NCBI RefSeq assembly: GCF_001742145.1
Contig: NZ_CP015749.1
Coordinates: 868,001 to 932,000 of the forward strand
From: Pectobacterium parmentieri
Lineage (GTDB): Bacteria > Pseudomonadota > Gammaproteobacteria > Enterobacterales > Enterobacteriaceae
DNA length: 64,000 bases
Direction: 5' to 3'
Shown here piece after piece: positions 1 to 9,192 of this stretch (positions are counted from its first letter, which is position 1; every line of letters begins with the position of its first letter). The position numbers and the translations under genes were made by a program. A model generated the notes under the pieces. The model worked only from the letters and a program-made list of their open reading frames with translations, was not told where the DNA came from and searched no databases.

Positions 1-1848
1 CTCACGCTGGTGACCTCGCCGAAAACGCCGCGCCAGCCCGTACCAGCCAGCGATGGCTCGGATTATCTGAAAACTATTCCGGGGTTCTCACAAATACGCA
101 ACGGCGGAACAAATGGCGATCCTGTTTTCCGAGGTATGTTTGGATCGCGACTGCGTATTCTTTCCAATAATGGAGAGATGTTGGGAGCCTGCCCGTCACG
201 CATGGATGCGCCGAGTTCGTACATCTCGCCCGAAAGCTATGATCTGTTAACGTTTACCAAAGGGCCACAGACCGTACTGTGGGGGGCCGGAAATTCAGCG
301 GGAACCGTGCGGTTTGAACGGACGCCGCCACGTTTTGATAAGCCAGGAATACAGGGCAATGCCAGCGTGCTGGTGGCATCAAACGATCGTCATGATGAAA
401 ATGCTGATGTCAGCCTCGGGAGCGAAGAGGGATATATTCGGCTCATTGGTAATAAATCACAGTCGGGCGATTATAACGATGGTGACGGAAAACGTGTGGC
501 ATCAAAGTGGGATAAATGGAATGCGGATGTAGCGCTCGGTTGGACGCCAGACAGCGACACCTTGTTGGAGTTGACCGCAGGCAAAGGCGATGGAGAAGCA
601 CGCTACGCCGGGCGTGGCATGGATGGTTCGCAATTTAAGCGTGAGAGTTTGGGTATCCGCGCCGAGAAATCAAATCTAGGGGGCGTGTTCGATAAGCTTG
701 AGGCGAGTGCGTACTACAACTATGCCGACCACGTGATGGATAATTTCACGCTGCGCTCACCGGGCGGTATGGGGATGATGAGTATGCCCATGGCCAGCCA
801 ACTGGATAGAAAAACGGTTGGTGGACGGATGATGGCGACGTGGATATGGTCCGACTACGAGCTGAAAAGTGGGGCAGATATGCAAACGAATACGCATCGC
901 CGCTGGCGAAATGATGGCTGGAAGAAAGATGCGCAATTTAACACCTATGGCGTCTTCAGCGAGCTTATCTGGCAGGCCTCTGGGCAGAGTAAAGTCATCG
1001 GGGGAACCCGCCTTGATAAAACCAAGGTCGAGAATGGCACGGGCACTGGCGCGAGCGAGCGTCATGATACGTTGCCCGCAGGTTTTATCCGTGTTGAGCA
1101 TACGTTGGCCAATAGCCCATTAATGCTGTATGCAGGCGTTGGCTACACCGAGCGCTTTCCTGACTACTGGGAGATTTTTTCGCCAACCTATGGGCCGGGC
1201 AGAACGCAGAATGCATTCGATCATGTTAAAACTGAGAAAACGACCCAGCTCGATATCGGGGCGCAGTACAGCGGCGAGCGTCTGAGTAGTTGGGTTTCTG
1301 CCTATGTGGGACGGGTTAATGATTTTATCCTGTTCCGCTATGATCCGATGAATGCCAGAGTCAGCGAGGCGGATAATGTTAGTGCGACCATCATGGGGGG
1401 AGAAACGGGATTCAGCTATAAATTAACGGATAGCTGGAAAACGGACGCCAGTCTAGCGTATTCCTGGGCGAAGAATACCGATGACCATCGGCCGCTGCCG
1501 CAAATTCCACCGTTGGAAGCACGACTGGGATTATCGTGGGAAAAAGGGAATTGGAGCAGCACGGGCTTACTGCGTCTGGTGAGTCAGCAAGATAGGGTCG
1601 CGATTAGCGAAGGTAATGTTGTCGGGAAAGATTTTGAGCATAGCCCTGGCTTTGCGATCTTCTCAGCCAATGCGGCATATCGCGTTAACCAATATGTCAA
1701 ACTGAGTACGGGTGTCGATAACTTGTTTAACACGACCTACAGTGAACACCTTAACCTTGCTGGCAATAGCAGTTTCGGTTATTCAGCCAACACGTCCGTA
1801 AATGAACCGGGCCGAACCTACTGGGCGAAGGTAAATATTACCTTCTGA
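1..1848 (+). CDS. TonB-dependent copper receptor (5' truncated by window edge)
   Basis: Outer-membrane TonB-dependent receptor, 3' portion only. The frame is open from base 1, before any credible start, so the signal peptide and most of the N-terminus lie outside the window. The first visible residues are the plug domain: a segment reading SDGSDYLKTIPGFSQIRNGG, then GDPVFRGMFGSRL, and MLGACPSRMDAPSSYI with the MDAP signature of the OprC/NosA-type copper receptor family. GPQTVLWG matches the receptor motif before the barrel. The rest is beta-barrel ending in the typical aromatic C-terminus (WAKVNITF). Family knowledge suggests copper uptake or delivery across the outer membrane; the substrate is inferred from the family, not shown here. 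A strong terminator follows directly, so it is the last gene of its transcript. Confidence 0.88.
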   Translation, partial: LTLVTSPKTPRQPVPASDGSDYLKTIPGFSQIRNGGTNGDPVFRGMFGSRLRILSNNGEMLGACPSRMDAPSSYISPESYDLLTFTKGPQTVLWGAGNSAGTVRFERTPPRFDKPGIQGNASVLVASNDRHDENADVSLGSEEGYIRLIGNKSQSGDYNDGDGKRVASKWDKWNADVALGWTPDSDTLLELTAGKGDGEARYAGRGMDGSQFKRESLGIRAEKSNLGGVFDKLEASAYYNYADHVMDNFTLRSPGGMGMMSMPMASQLDRKTVGGRMMATWIWSDYELKSGADMQTNTHRRWRNDGWKKDAQFNTYGVFSELIWQASGQSKVIGGTRLDKTKVENGTGTGASERHDTLPAGFIRVEHTLANSPLMLYAGVGYTERFPDYWEIFSPTYGPGRTQNAFDHVKTEKTTQLDIGAQYSGERLSSWVSAYVGRVNDFILFRYDPMNARVSEADNVSATIMGGETGFSYKLTDSWKTDASLAYSWAKNTDDHRPLPQIPPLEARLGLSWEKGNWSSTGLLRLVSQQDRVAISEGNVVGKDFEHSPGFAIFSANAAYRVNQYVKLSTGVDNLFNTTYSEHLNLAGNSSFGYSANTSVNEPGRTYWAKVNITF

Positions 1849-1864
1849 TGTCGTTGTAATGAAT

Positions 1865-1908
1865 AAACGGCACCGTAGCCATTCTTTGCTGGATTACGGT
1901 GCCGTTTT
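1865..1908 (+). terminator. Rho-independent terminator after copper receptor
   Basis: Perfect 13-bp arms (1865-1877 and 1895-1907) around a 17-nt loop, with the 3' arm running into TTTT. It lies 17 bp after the receptor stop codon. Confidence 0.85.
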
Positions 1909-2042
1909 GGGAGCGATAGCTTGCGTGAAATACGCCCTTTCATTCTCTCAGTGAAGATTAGTCTCAATTATTTCGACGCGTGCTGACAAATCCCGGGTGC
2001 TGAACTATTTTCATAAGTAATTATCACGTTACGGAGGTTGAT

Positions 2043-2210
2043 ATGGGATTTTGGCGCATCGTACTGACTATTCTTCTGCCACCGCTGGGCGTGTTATTGG
2101 GGAAAGGAATTGGTTGGGCATTTATTCTGAATATTATTCTGACGCTGTTAGGCTATTTTCCCGGCTTGGTGCATGCATTTTGGGTGCAGACAAAAGACGA
2201 TGGGATTTAA
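2043..2210 (+). CDS. yqaE: YqaE/PMP3 family small membrane protein
   Basis: A 55-residue hydrophobic protein starting at ATG 2043 behind the Shine-Dalgarno ACGGAGG. It has the PMP3/YqaE (UPF0057) layout: helix 1 (about residues 5-19) with the ILLPPLGVLL motif, a short turn GKGIG, helix 2 (about 24-40) ILNIILTLLGYFPG, and a polar C-terminal tail beginning VHAFW. Yeast Pmp3 relatives affect membrane potential and cation tolerance, and bacterial YqaE is stress-associated; its molecular role is not settled. It is a single-gene unit with its own terminator just downstream. Confidence 0.88.
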   Translation: MGFWRIVLTILLPPLGVLLGKGIGWAFILNIILTLLGYFPGLVHAFWVQTKDDGI

Positions 2211-2241
2211 TGGTTGAAAAAGCTGAATGACGATCATCACG

Positions 2242-2280
2242 AAATAGCGGGGAGGCCAATGTGCCTCCCCGCTATTTTTT
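2242..2280 (+). terminator. Terminator between yqaE and the convergent cyclase gene
   Basis: Hairpin with arms of about 14 bp (AAATAGCGGGGAGGC and complement) around a short loop, followed by T6. It ends the yqaE transcript. The A-rich 5' side makes it a possible bidirectional terminator for the minus-strand cyclase gene ending at 2309. Confidence 0.85.
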
Positions 2281-2308
2281 AAAACAGTAAATTGGTAGTG
2301 GGATGATA

Positions 2309-3781
2309 TTACACTGCTTGCACTACCCGATTTCGCCCTTGCTGTTTGGCCTGATAAAGCGCGATATCGGCGCGGTTTATCAGCATGCTGAGTGTTTCGC
2401 CAGCCCGATATTCAGCAACACCGCAACTGACGGTCACCTTAATGGTTCCTTCACGGTAGGGAAGGTGGGTTATTTCTATACTCTGGCGGAGTGCCTCGGC
2501 GCGTTGTTGTGCGGCGTTGATATCGCAATTGTCGAGCAGAATGACGAACTCTTCACCTCCCCAACGACAGGACCGATCGCTGGAGCGGGTATTAGTGGAC
2601 AAGAGAGCGGAAATTTCTTGTAAAACCAGATCCCCTACATTGTGCCCATACTGGTCATTGATTTTCTTGAAGTGATCAATATCAATGAGAAGAATAGAAA
2701 GCGATTTGTGCTGTAAGACACTTTTTGTACCGAGACGATGGAATAAATAATCAAATGCCTGACGGTTCATGAGACCGGTTAATTTATCGGTTGTCGCCAT
2801 TTGTTCCAGACGGCGCTGGTATCCACCAATGGTCAGCCATAGCAGAAATAAGAAAAGGATGCTGACGAACGCGCTGATACCCAGGTTTTTTAGCAGCGTG
2901 GATAACAGTCGCTTTTCACTGGGGTGGCTGATTTGCTCTACCATCAAATACCAACCGAATTCGGGGAGTAGCCGGGTGTTAAGGAAAATATGCTCCCCGT
3001 TTGATTGATATTCATAAGCGCCACCGGGAGCGGTTAGGATCATGGTCGAAATATTGCTCAACCCCGGTTGTTGCTGGATCTTGACCGGACGGCTATAGCT
3101 TTCGCCATGTAAGGTAATGTTGCCTTCTTTATCAACGAAATAGATCGTTCGATTATAGCGTTGCTCATATTTATTAATGAGGTGTTTAACCCGCTCCACG
3201 GGAATACCTACGCCGGTAATACCGATAAAATTGCCGTCGTAATCCACGACTTTGTGATTGATTAAAATATCAAGGCGCGAGCGATTCTCAGGATCAAACG
3301 AGATATTGATGGCATAAGGCATCTCGTCCGATAGCGTTCGGTGTTGAAAATACCACCGATCGTCTGGTGAATCCTCTGAGACAGTTTTCAGGATGCGTAG
3401 TGGGTCGTAGTAGCGCTTGGATTTATCCGAAATAAAGAAAGAAAATACGGTATCAAAGCGACGATCGATTTCTCTCAGGTAGCGAAACATGGCTTGCGGA
3501 TCGTTTTCATCGTTCAGCACCCAGTCGCGTAAAAAGGTATCGTGTGCCATCAGCGACGAAATAAAAATAGGTTTCAACAAGTCTTGTTGGATTTCTGAAT
3601 AGACGTTATCACTGGTCAGCGGCAGGGTATTTTCTTCGATTTCTTCTTCCAGTGATTCCTTAGCCACTTCATAACTAGTCCAACTGATAACGAGAAAGGC
3701 GGCGAGCAGCATGGAGCCAAGTATTATGATTGCGCGCGTTTTGTCCAGCCAGCGTGAATTATTGATGAATCCAGTCTGCAA
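2309..3781 (-). CDS. Membrane diguanylate cyclase with periplasmic Cache-type sensor
   Basis: 490-residue GGDEF protein predicted to make cyclic di-GMP from two GTP at the inner membrane. An N-terminal helix (about residues 15-33), a periplasmic region of about 250 residues resembling a double Cache sensor, a second helix (about 300-320), then the GGDEF domain from TTDKLTGLMNR. The active-site motif is GGEEF (near residue 405), so it is probably catalytic. The product-inhibition site RxxD (RSSD) sits exactly five residues before it. The start is a TTG at 3781, chosen because GGGGAG lies seven bases upstream and no better in-frame start exists. No EAL domain or partner regulator is adjacent. 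The signal sensed is unknown. Confidence 0.88.
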   Translation of the reverse strand: MQTGFINNSRWLDKTRAIIILGSMLLAAFLVISWTSYEVAKESLEEEIEENTLPLTSDNVYSEIQQDLLKPIFISSLMAHDTFLRDWVLNDENDPQAMFRYLREIDRRFDTVFSFFISDKSKRYYDPLRILKTVSEDSPDDRWYFQHRTLSDEMPYAINISFDPENRSRLDILINHKVVDYDGNFIGITGVGIPVERVKHLINKYEQRYNRTIYFVDKEGNITLHGESYSRPVKIQQQPGLSNISTMILTAPGGAYEYQSNGEHIFLNTRLLPEFGWYLMVEQISHPSEKRLLSTLLKNLGISAFVSILFLFLLWLTIGGYQRRLEQMATTDKLTGLMNRQAFDYLFHRLGTKSVLQHKSLSILLIDIDHFKKINDQYGHNVGDLVLQEISALLSTNTRSSDRSCRWGGEEFVILLDNCDINAAQQRAEALRQSIEITHLPYREGTIKVTVSCGVAEYRAGETLSMLINRADIALYQAKQQGRNRVVQAV

Positions 3782-4038
3782 AATAATCTCCCCAGAGAAC
3801 CATTGATGAGGTAGGTGAATAAGCCTCTGTTTTCACCTAAAAATTGTGGTGCAACATTTTACTGGAATGACGGTGTGGCACAATTGGGCAAACGAATCAC
3901 TGACGCATCGGGTTCAGTATAGTGGTTCCACGATGGAAGTATTAGAGCAGATTGCTGAAACGTAAGGTTTTGGATTGTGGACGTGCTTTTGTCGGTTTGA
4001 TTATCCCTTCCACGTTTTTATGCTGTACATAGACTTGG
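3782..4038. other. Intergenic region: leader of cyclase gene, with a palindrome
   Basis: No gene with credible start or family match. It holds the minus-strand leader of the cyclase gene. An inverted repeat AGGTGAA/TTCACCT (3813-3819 and 3832-3838), about 31 bp upstream of the TTG start, could be an operator or a leader hairpin. The partner factor is unknown. Confidence 0.4.
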
Positions 4039-4074
4039 AAACAAACAGAGCACCACGCGGTGTCCTGTTTGTTT
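4039..4074 (-). terminator. Hairpin terminator after nitroreductase-like gene
   Basis: Perfect 10-bp arms AAACAAACAG/CTGTTTGTTT (4039-4048, 4065-4074) with a partly paired interior. Read on the minus strand it lies about 20 bp after the stop codon at 4095 and ends in a short T run. Confidence 0.65.
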
Positions 4075-4094
4075 ATAAAGATGATTCAAGCGGA

Positions 4095-4694
4095 TTACTT
4101 AAATACGCGGAAACGCTCTTCAAAGGCGATATAGGTTTTCTCACCTGCAGGCTGCTCGATTGAGCCGAATGGCATTTGAGCACGCAGCTTCCAACTGGCA
4201 GGCAGATCCCACTGTGCTTTGACGTCATTGTCGATCAGCGGATTGTAATGCTGGAGTGAGGCACCGATTTTTTCCTGCGCCAGCGTGGACCACACGGCGG
4301 CCTGAGCGATACCGGTTGAGTGTTCTGACCAAACCGGGAAGTTATCGGCATAAAGTGCGAATTTTTCCTGCAGCGCTTCAATCACGCTGGTGTCTTCAAA
4401 GAACAGGACGGTTCCCGCACCGGCAGCAAAGGAGGCCAGTTTGTTTTCTGTCGAGGCAAACGCGTCCGCAGGCACAATTTTCTTCAGTTGCTGTTTAACG
4501 ATATCCCACAGCTTGTGGTGTTGCTCGCCGAACAGAATGACAACGCGGGAGCTTTGCGAATTAAAAGCGGAGGGGCTTTCATTAACGGCTTCGGTAATGA
4601 GCGCGGTAACCTGATCTTCTGGTATCGGCAATTTGTTGCCGATGGCATAGATTGAACGACGGGCCTTGATTGATTGCAAAAAAGCATTACTCAT
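4095..4694 (-). CDS. Nitroreductase family protein (FRM2/HBN1-like)
   Basis: 199-residue single-domain FMN-dependent oxidoreductase of the nitroreductase superfamily. The N-terminal RRSIYAIG motif and the segment ESPSAFNSQSSRVVILFG, which binds FMN phosphate in this family, are visible. The C-terminal half has LQHYNP and the MPFGSIEQPAGEK segment typical of the FRM2-like branch. Yeast members act in lipid and nitrosative stress; the bacterial substrate is unknown. It has its own downstream hairpin and is separated from moeB by about 100 bp, so it is probably transcribed alone. Confidence 0.85.
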   Translation of the reverse strand: MSNAFLQSIKARRSIYAIGNKLPIPEDQVTALITEAVNESPSAFNSQSSRVVILFGEQHHKLWDIVKQQLKKIVPADAFASTENKLASFAAGAGTVLFFEDTSVIEALQEKFALYADNFPVWSEHSTGIAQAAVWSTLAQEKIGASLQHYNPLIDNDVKAQWDLPASWKLRAQMPFGSIEQPAGEKTYIAFEERFRVFK

Positions 4695-4799
4695 GGTGTG
4701 TTCCTCAGTTTACGTGATGACTAACTTTGATACTGTGTCACTGATGTTTCTTGTGTTCAACGGTTTATGTGCCGGATATGAATCTTTCCCACTTCACGG

Positions 4800-5552
4800 T
4801 TACCCGCCGCAGACTTCGCAGCGTGGGTTTTTTGGCAGCGTTATTTCACGAAATTGCAGCGTCATCGCATCAAACATCAGTAACCGTCCGGTGACGAGTT
4901 TACCGTAACCCGTTAGGCATTTAATGGCTTCCATCGCCTGTAGGCTCCCGATGGTGCCGACCAGCGGCGACATGACGCCCGCTTCGACACAGGTCAGCGC
5001 ATTGGCACCGAACAAACGGCTGAGACAATGGTAGCAAGGTTCATCAGGCTGATAGGTAAAGACGCTGATTTGGCCTTCCATCCGAATTGCTGCACCGGAA
5101 ATCAGCGGTTTCTTGAGCTGGAAGCCAATACGATTCAGTCGGTTGCGAATGTCGACGTTGTCGGTACAGTCCAACACGGCATCATGCTTGCTGACCTGTT
5201 CTTTCAGCGCCTCGTCATCAAGATTGCCATCAACCGTGTCGAGCGAAAGATGCGGATTCATCTCGGACAGCGTCAGGCGTGCCGATTCGACTTTTGCCAT
5301 CCCGATACGGGTATCGCGGTGTAGAACCTGACGTTGCAGGTTAGACAAAGAGACGGTATCAAAATCCAGCAGCGTCAAGTGACCGACGCCCGCCGCAGCC
5401 AGATATTGTGCGGCGGCACAACCGAGGCCGCCCAGTCCGACAATCAACAGACGCGAGGCTTTTAGTTTTTCCTGTCCGTCAAAGTCAAAGCCGCGCAACA
5501 CAATCTGTCGATTGTAGCGTAGCATTTCGTCATCGCTCAGTTCCGGCAACAT
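4800..5552 (-). CDS. moeB: Molybdopterin-synthase adenylyltransferase MoeB
   Basis: Adenylates the C-terminal glycine of MoaD so it can be sulfurated for molybdopterin synthesis. 250 residues from ATG 5552, matching the enterobacterial length; a longer in-frame extension exists but would overlap moeA and has no family support. Seen: the Rossmann ATP site IVGLGGLGCAAAQYL, the RLNRIGF region, two zinc CxxC pairs (CYHC and CEVC) and the cysteine in ALTCVEAGV corresponding to the family's active region. It starts 2 bp after the moeA stop, indicating translational coupling in a moeA-moeB operon. Its substrate MoaD is encoded in this window at 33590. Confidence 0.95.
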   Translation of the reverse strand: MLPELSDDEMLRYNRQIVLRGFDFDGQEKLKASRLLIVGLGGLGCAAAQYLAAAGVGHLTLLDFDTVSLSNLQRQVLHRDTRIGMAKVESARLTLSEMNPHLSLDTVDGNLDDEALKEQVSKHDAVLDCTDNVDIRNRLNRIGFQLKKPLISGAAIRMEGQISVFTYQPDEPCYHCLSRLFGANALTCVEAGVMSPLVGTIGSLQAMEAIKCLTGYGKLVTGRLLMFDAMTLQFREITLPKNPRCEVCGG

Positions 5553-5554
5553 AC

Positions 5555-6790
5555 TTAGTGCCCCAGCAAGGCGTTGAAGGGCTCGATTTCTACCCATTCG
5601 CCAGCGGCGACGCGGCCTCGATCTTGTTCAAGCACGATGAAACAGTTACCGAGGCTGAACGAGCTGAAAACGTGCGAACCTTGATGTCCGGTCGTTCTTA
5701 CTTCCAGCTCTCCCTGCGCGTTTCTGCTGAAAATGCCGCGCTGGAAATCGGTGCGCCCCGGCGTCTTTTTCAGTGCGCTGGTGGTTTTGACGCGCACTCG
5801 CGGCGGCTGGTGCCATTGTGTATAGCCAGACAGGCGAGCCAGCAGCGGCTGAACCAGTTGATAGAATGTCAGCGCAGCGGACACCGGATTCCCCGGCAGA
5901 CCGCAGAACCAGGCGTGGTGTAATTTGCCGAAGGCGAAGGGTTTGCCGGGTTTGATTGCCAGCTTCCAGAAATGGATATCACCCAGTTCATCCAGCATTT
6001 GTTTGGTGTAATCCGCTTCGCCAACGGAAACGCCGCCGCTGCTAATCACCAGATCGGCACGTTGGTCTGCCTCATGGAATGCGGCGCGTAGCGCGTCTGG
6101 ATCGTCACGGATGATGCCCAGATCGTGTACATCGCAGCCCAGTTGTTCCAGCATCAAACGGACCGTGAAACGGTTGGTGTCATAAATTTGACCATCTTCC
6201 AGCGGCTCGCCAACCGGTTGCAGTTCATCTCCGGTTGAAAACACCGCGACTTTAAGGCGGCGTACCACGTCAACCTGCGCAATTCCCAGCGAAGCCAACA
6301 GCGGCAATTCGGCCACGCCCAGTTTGCAGCCAGCGGGTAGCACAGTGGCACCCGCCTGAATATCTTCTCCTGCCAGACGAATATTCTGACCGGGTTTGAC
6401 CTCATGGGGAAAACGGATGCCAGTCTCGCTAACTTCGGCCTGTTCCTGCATGATCACGGCGTCGGTTCCTGCGGGAATCGGTGCACCGGTCATGATTCGA
6501 ATGCAGGTTCCCGTGGGCCATTCGCCCGTGAAGGGGGCGCCAGCGAAGGCTTTTCCTGCTAACGGTAGCGGTGTAGTAACCGACAAATCGGCGCAGCGCA
6601 CCGCATAGCCATCCATCGCGGAATTAGCGAAAGGCGGGACGTTAATCGGCGAGGCGATAGCATGGGTGGTGATCCGTCCTGCGGCGTCGAACAGGGATAC
6701 GCGTTCTGTCTCGGTAAGGGAAGGAACCTGAGAAAACATGTTTTCCAGAGCTTGTTCAAGAGTCAGTAAACCTGAGTTAACGCTTTCCAT
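5555..6790 (-). CDS. moeA: Molybdopterin molybdenumtransferase MoeA
   Basis: Inserts molybdate into adenylated molybdopterin, the last general step of molybdenum cofactor synthesis. 411 residues from ATG 6790, the same length as the E. coli protein. This start has TGGAG five bases upstream; the GTG two codons earlier overlaps that Shine-Dalgarno. Seen: [26 protein letters not shown], the MoCF-domain motif [18 protein letters not shown] and LPGNPVSA, all characteristic of MoeA. First gene of moeA-moeB, divergent from gsiABCD. Confidence 0.96.
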   Translation of the reverse strand: MESVNSGLLTLEQALENMFSQVPSLTETERVSLFDAAGRITTHAIASPINVPPFANSAMDGYAVRCADLSVTTPLPLAGKAFAGAPFTGEWPTGTCIRIMTGAPIPAGTDAVIMQEQAEVSETGIRFPHEVKPGQNIRLAGEDIQAGATVLPAGCKLGVAELPLLASLGIAQVDVVRRLKVAVFSTGDELQPVGEPLEDGQIYDTNRFTVRLMLEQLGCDVHDLGIIRDDPDALRAAFHEADQRADLVISSGGVSVGEADYTKQMLDELGDIHFWKLAIKPGKPFAFGKLHHAWFCGLPGNPVSAALTFYQLVQPLLARLSGYTQWHQPPRVRVKTTSALKKTPGRTDFQRGIFSRNAQGELEVRTTGHQGSHVFSSFSLGNCFIVLEQDRGRVAAGEWVEIEPFNALLGH

Positions 6791-7162
6791 CTTCACTCCA
6801 CCGTTTTTTCATCAATACAGATTGTTTCATTCATATGGCGTGTTTCATTAGCACGGTATGTTCCACCAACATGTCGCTCATGAGCGGAAACCCGTTTCTT
6901 ATGCCAGTATTAATTATGTCAGAGTTCGTAACGTGGGTGAATGTATGCAAGTCAAGGAATCCGGCTTTTGGCGTGTGAACCCCGATTAGAGGCTGAGCCT
7001 CCAGATAGGGTTCAACGCCGCCGTTTTTTTCCCTCAACTTGACCTATTTCGGGCAGAAGTGAGTGCATCTGCGGGAGATATCGTGCTTTATTACGTCGCT
7101 TTATAGTGGTTAACTTAATGTTATAAAAAGAAATTTTTCATTGCACTGATTTCAGTTTCCGC
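6791..7162. other. moeA/gsiA divergent intergenic region
   Basis: No gene supported. A short minus-strand open frame here (6831-7037) lacks a Shine-Dalgarno and family features. In E. coli iaaA (isoaspartyl peptidase) occupies this side of moeA as first gene of the gsi operon; no trace of it is visible. The region should hold the moeA promoter, which I could not fix. Confidence 0.5.
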
Positions 7163-7191
7163 TTTACATCATACCTTGCGCTAAATATAGT
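7163..7191 (+). promoter_or_regulatory. Predicted sigma-70 promoter of gsiABCD
   Basis: TTTACA (7163-7168), exactly 17 bp, then TATAGT (7186-7191), about 75 bp before the gsiA ATG. This is a near-consensus pair in the right orientation. No operator was recognised. Confidence 0.65.
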
Positions 7192-7265
7192 CGAAAATCG
7201 CTGATAATTTGTTCCTGACCGCGTTGCGCTGGTTCCAGCCGCATTTATAGGGAGATTCGCCGTTC

Positions 7266-9167
7266 ATGTCGTTCACACAGGATCATTATGCCTCGTTGTC
7301 TTCCTCTGTTCCGGGGCTGGTTTTGCCTGAGAAACGGGTAGTGGAGGTGCGCAACCTGAGTGTCTATTTCGAACAACAGGGACTGCGGGTGGATGCAGTA
7401 CGCAATTTGACGTTCTCTGTCGATCGGGGCGAAACGCTGGCTATTGTCGGGGAGTCGGGGTCGGGCAAATCGGTGACGTCGCTGGCATTGATGCGTCTGG
7501 TCGAACACGCGGGTGGGGTGATCCATCAGGGGGATATGTTCTTTCGGCGCCGTGATGGACACGTACTGGACCTTCGTGGTGCCCGTCAGCGAGTGATGCG
7601 AAGGTTACGCGGTGCAGATCTCGCGATGATTTTCCAGGAACCGATGACGTCGCTCAATCCCGTTTTCCCGGTCGGTGAACAGATAGCCGAGTCGATTCGT
7701 TTGCATCAGGGGATGAACCGGCAGGCTGCGCGTGCAGAAACCTTGCGGATGTTGGATCTGGTCAGAATTCCGGAAGCGCGTAATGTGTTGGATCGTTATC
7801 CCCACCAGCTCTCCGGCGGCATGCGCCAACGGGTCATGATTGCAATGGCGCTCTCCTGCAAACCGTCGCTGTTGATTGCCGATGAACCGACGACCGCGCT
7901 GGATGTCACCATTCAGGCGCAAATCCTGCAACTTATCCGTGTGCTACAGCGTGAAATGGACATGGCGGTGATTTTTATCACTCATGACATGGGCGTGGTG
8001 GCGGAAGTGGCTGAGCGCGTATTGGTGATGCACCGTGGGGAAAGCGTTGAAGCGGGAAGCGTGGGGCAGATCTTTACCGCGTCACAGCATCGGTATACGC
8101 AGGGGCTGTTGGCGGCAGTTCCGGCATTAGGATCCATGCGCGGGCAACCGTTTCCGGCAAAATTTCCGCTACTGAATCAAGATATGCTGCCTATCGTGGA
8201 CAGCGCGCCGCAGGACACGGTTCCCGCGCAGGCGGGGCCGATCTTGCAGGTTAGCAATCTGGTGACGCGTTTTCCGATTCGTAGCGGGTTATTGAACCGT
8301 GTGACACGGCAGGTGCATGCGGTGGAAAATGTCAGCTTCGATCTCTGGCCGGGCGAAACGCTTTCGCTGGTTGGCGAATCGGGGTGTGGCAAGTCCACCA
8401 CTGGCCGTGCGCTGCTCCAACTGGTTGAAAGCCAGAAGGGCAACATTATCTTTAATGGTCAGCGTATCCATCAGTTGAAAGGGTCTGCATTACAGCGTTT
8501 GCGGCGTGATATTCAACTGATTTTTCAGGATCCTTATGCGTCTCTGGATCCTCGTCTGACGGTCGGGTTCTCAATTATGGAACCACTGCTGGTACACAAC
8601 ATTTGCCGTCGGCAGGAGGCAGAAAAGCGGGTTGAGTGGCTATTGTCGCGCGTGGGGTTGGAGCCGGAACATGCCCGACGCTATCCGCATGAATTTTCCG
8701 GCGGCCAGCGTCAGCGCGTTTGTATCGCCAGAGCGCTGGCGCTGAATCCTAAAGTGGTGATTGCGGATGAGGCCGTATCCGCGCTGGACGTGTCGATTCA
8801 GGCGCAAATCATCAATCTGATGTTGGAACTACAACGTGAGTTTGGCATCGCGTTTTTGTTTATTTCACATGATATGGCGGTAGTTGAGCGTATCAGCCAT
8901 CGCGTAGCGGTGATGTACATGGGGCAAATTGTCGAGATTGGCCCACGGCAAGATGTGTTTGAACGTCCCCGGCATCCTTATACCCGCAAACTGATGTCGG
9001 CTGTGCCGATTGCCGATCCCTCACGCCGCCAGCGTGAGCAGGTTCTGCTGGTTGATGAAATACCCAGCCCGATCCGGGTGATTGGCGATGAGCCCACCAC
9101 AGCGCCCTTGGTTCAGGTTGGTGAGCGACACTTTGTTGCGCACCATCCGATTGCCGGTGCTTATTAA
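7266..9167 (+). CDS. gsiA: Glutathione ABC importer ATP-binding protein GsiA
   Basis: Fused double ATPase (633 residues) that powers glutathione import through GsiC/GsiD. Two ABC domains are visible: Walker A GESGSGKS at about 62-69 with signature LSGGMRQRV, and Walker A GESGCGKS near 369-376 with signature FSGGQRQRV. Each is followed by a Walker B/DEPTT-type element (the second reads [10 protein letters not shown]). It belongs to the dipeptide/oligopeptide (Dpp/Opp) ATPase subfamily, with the fused arrangement typical of GsiA. First gene of gsiABCD here; in E. coli iaaA precedes it. A Shine-Dalgarno AGGGAG sits about 11 bases before the ATG. Confidence 0.93.
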   Translation: MSFTQDHYASLSSSVPGLVLPEKRVVEVRNLSVYFEQQGLRVDAVRNLTFSVDRGETLAIVGESGSGKSVTSLALMRLVEHAGGVIHQGDMFFRRRDGHVLDLRGARQRVMRRLRGADLAMIFQEPMTSLNPVFPVGEQIAESIRLHQGMNRQAARAETLRMLDLVRIPEARNVLDRYPHQLSGGMRQRVMIAMALSCKPSLLIADEPTTALDVTIQAQILQLIRVLQREMDMAVIFITHDMGVVAEVAERVLVMHRGESVEAGSVGQIFTASQHRYTQGLLAAVPALGSMRGQPFPAKFPLLNQDMLPIVDSAPQDTVPAQAGPILQVSNLVTRFPIRSGLLNRVTRQVHAVENVSFDLWPGETLSLVGESGCGKSTTGRALLQLVESQKGNIIFNGQRIHQLKGSALQRLRRDIQLIFQDPYASLDPRLTVGFSIMEPLLVHNICRRQEAEKRVEWLLSRVGLEPEHARRYPHEFSGGQRQRVCIARALALNPKVVIADEAVSALDVSIQAQIINLMLELQREFGIAFLFISHDMAVVERISHRVAVMYMGQIVEIGPRQDVFERPRHPYTRKLMSAVPIADPSRRQREQVLLVDEIPSPIRVIGDEPTTAPLVQVGERHFVAHHPIAGAY

Positions 9168-9192
9168 CAGGGATTCACAAGGAGAACGTAGC

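Noticed and set aside
5408..5923. 171-codon plus-strand open frame across moeA/moeB
   Set aside because: It is antisense to two clear genes, has no Shine-Dalgarno, and its arginine/proline-rich translation is typical of a shadow frame in GC-rich DNA.
6831..7037. 68-codon minus-strand ORF upstream of moeA
   Set aside because: No ribosome site or domain, and it covers the expected moeA promoter region.
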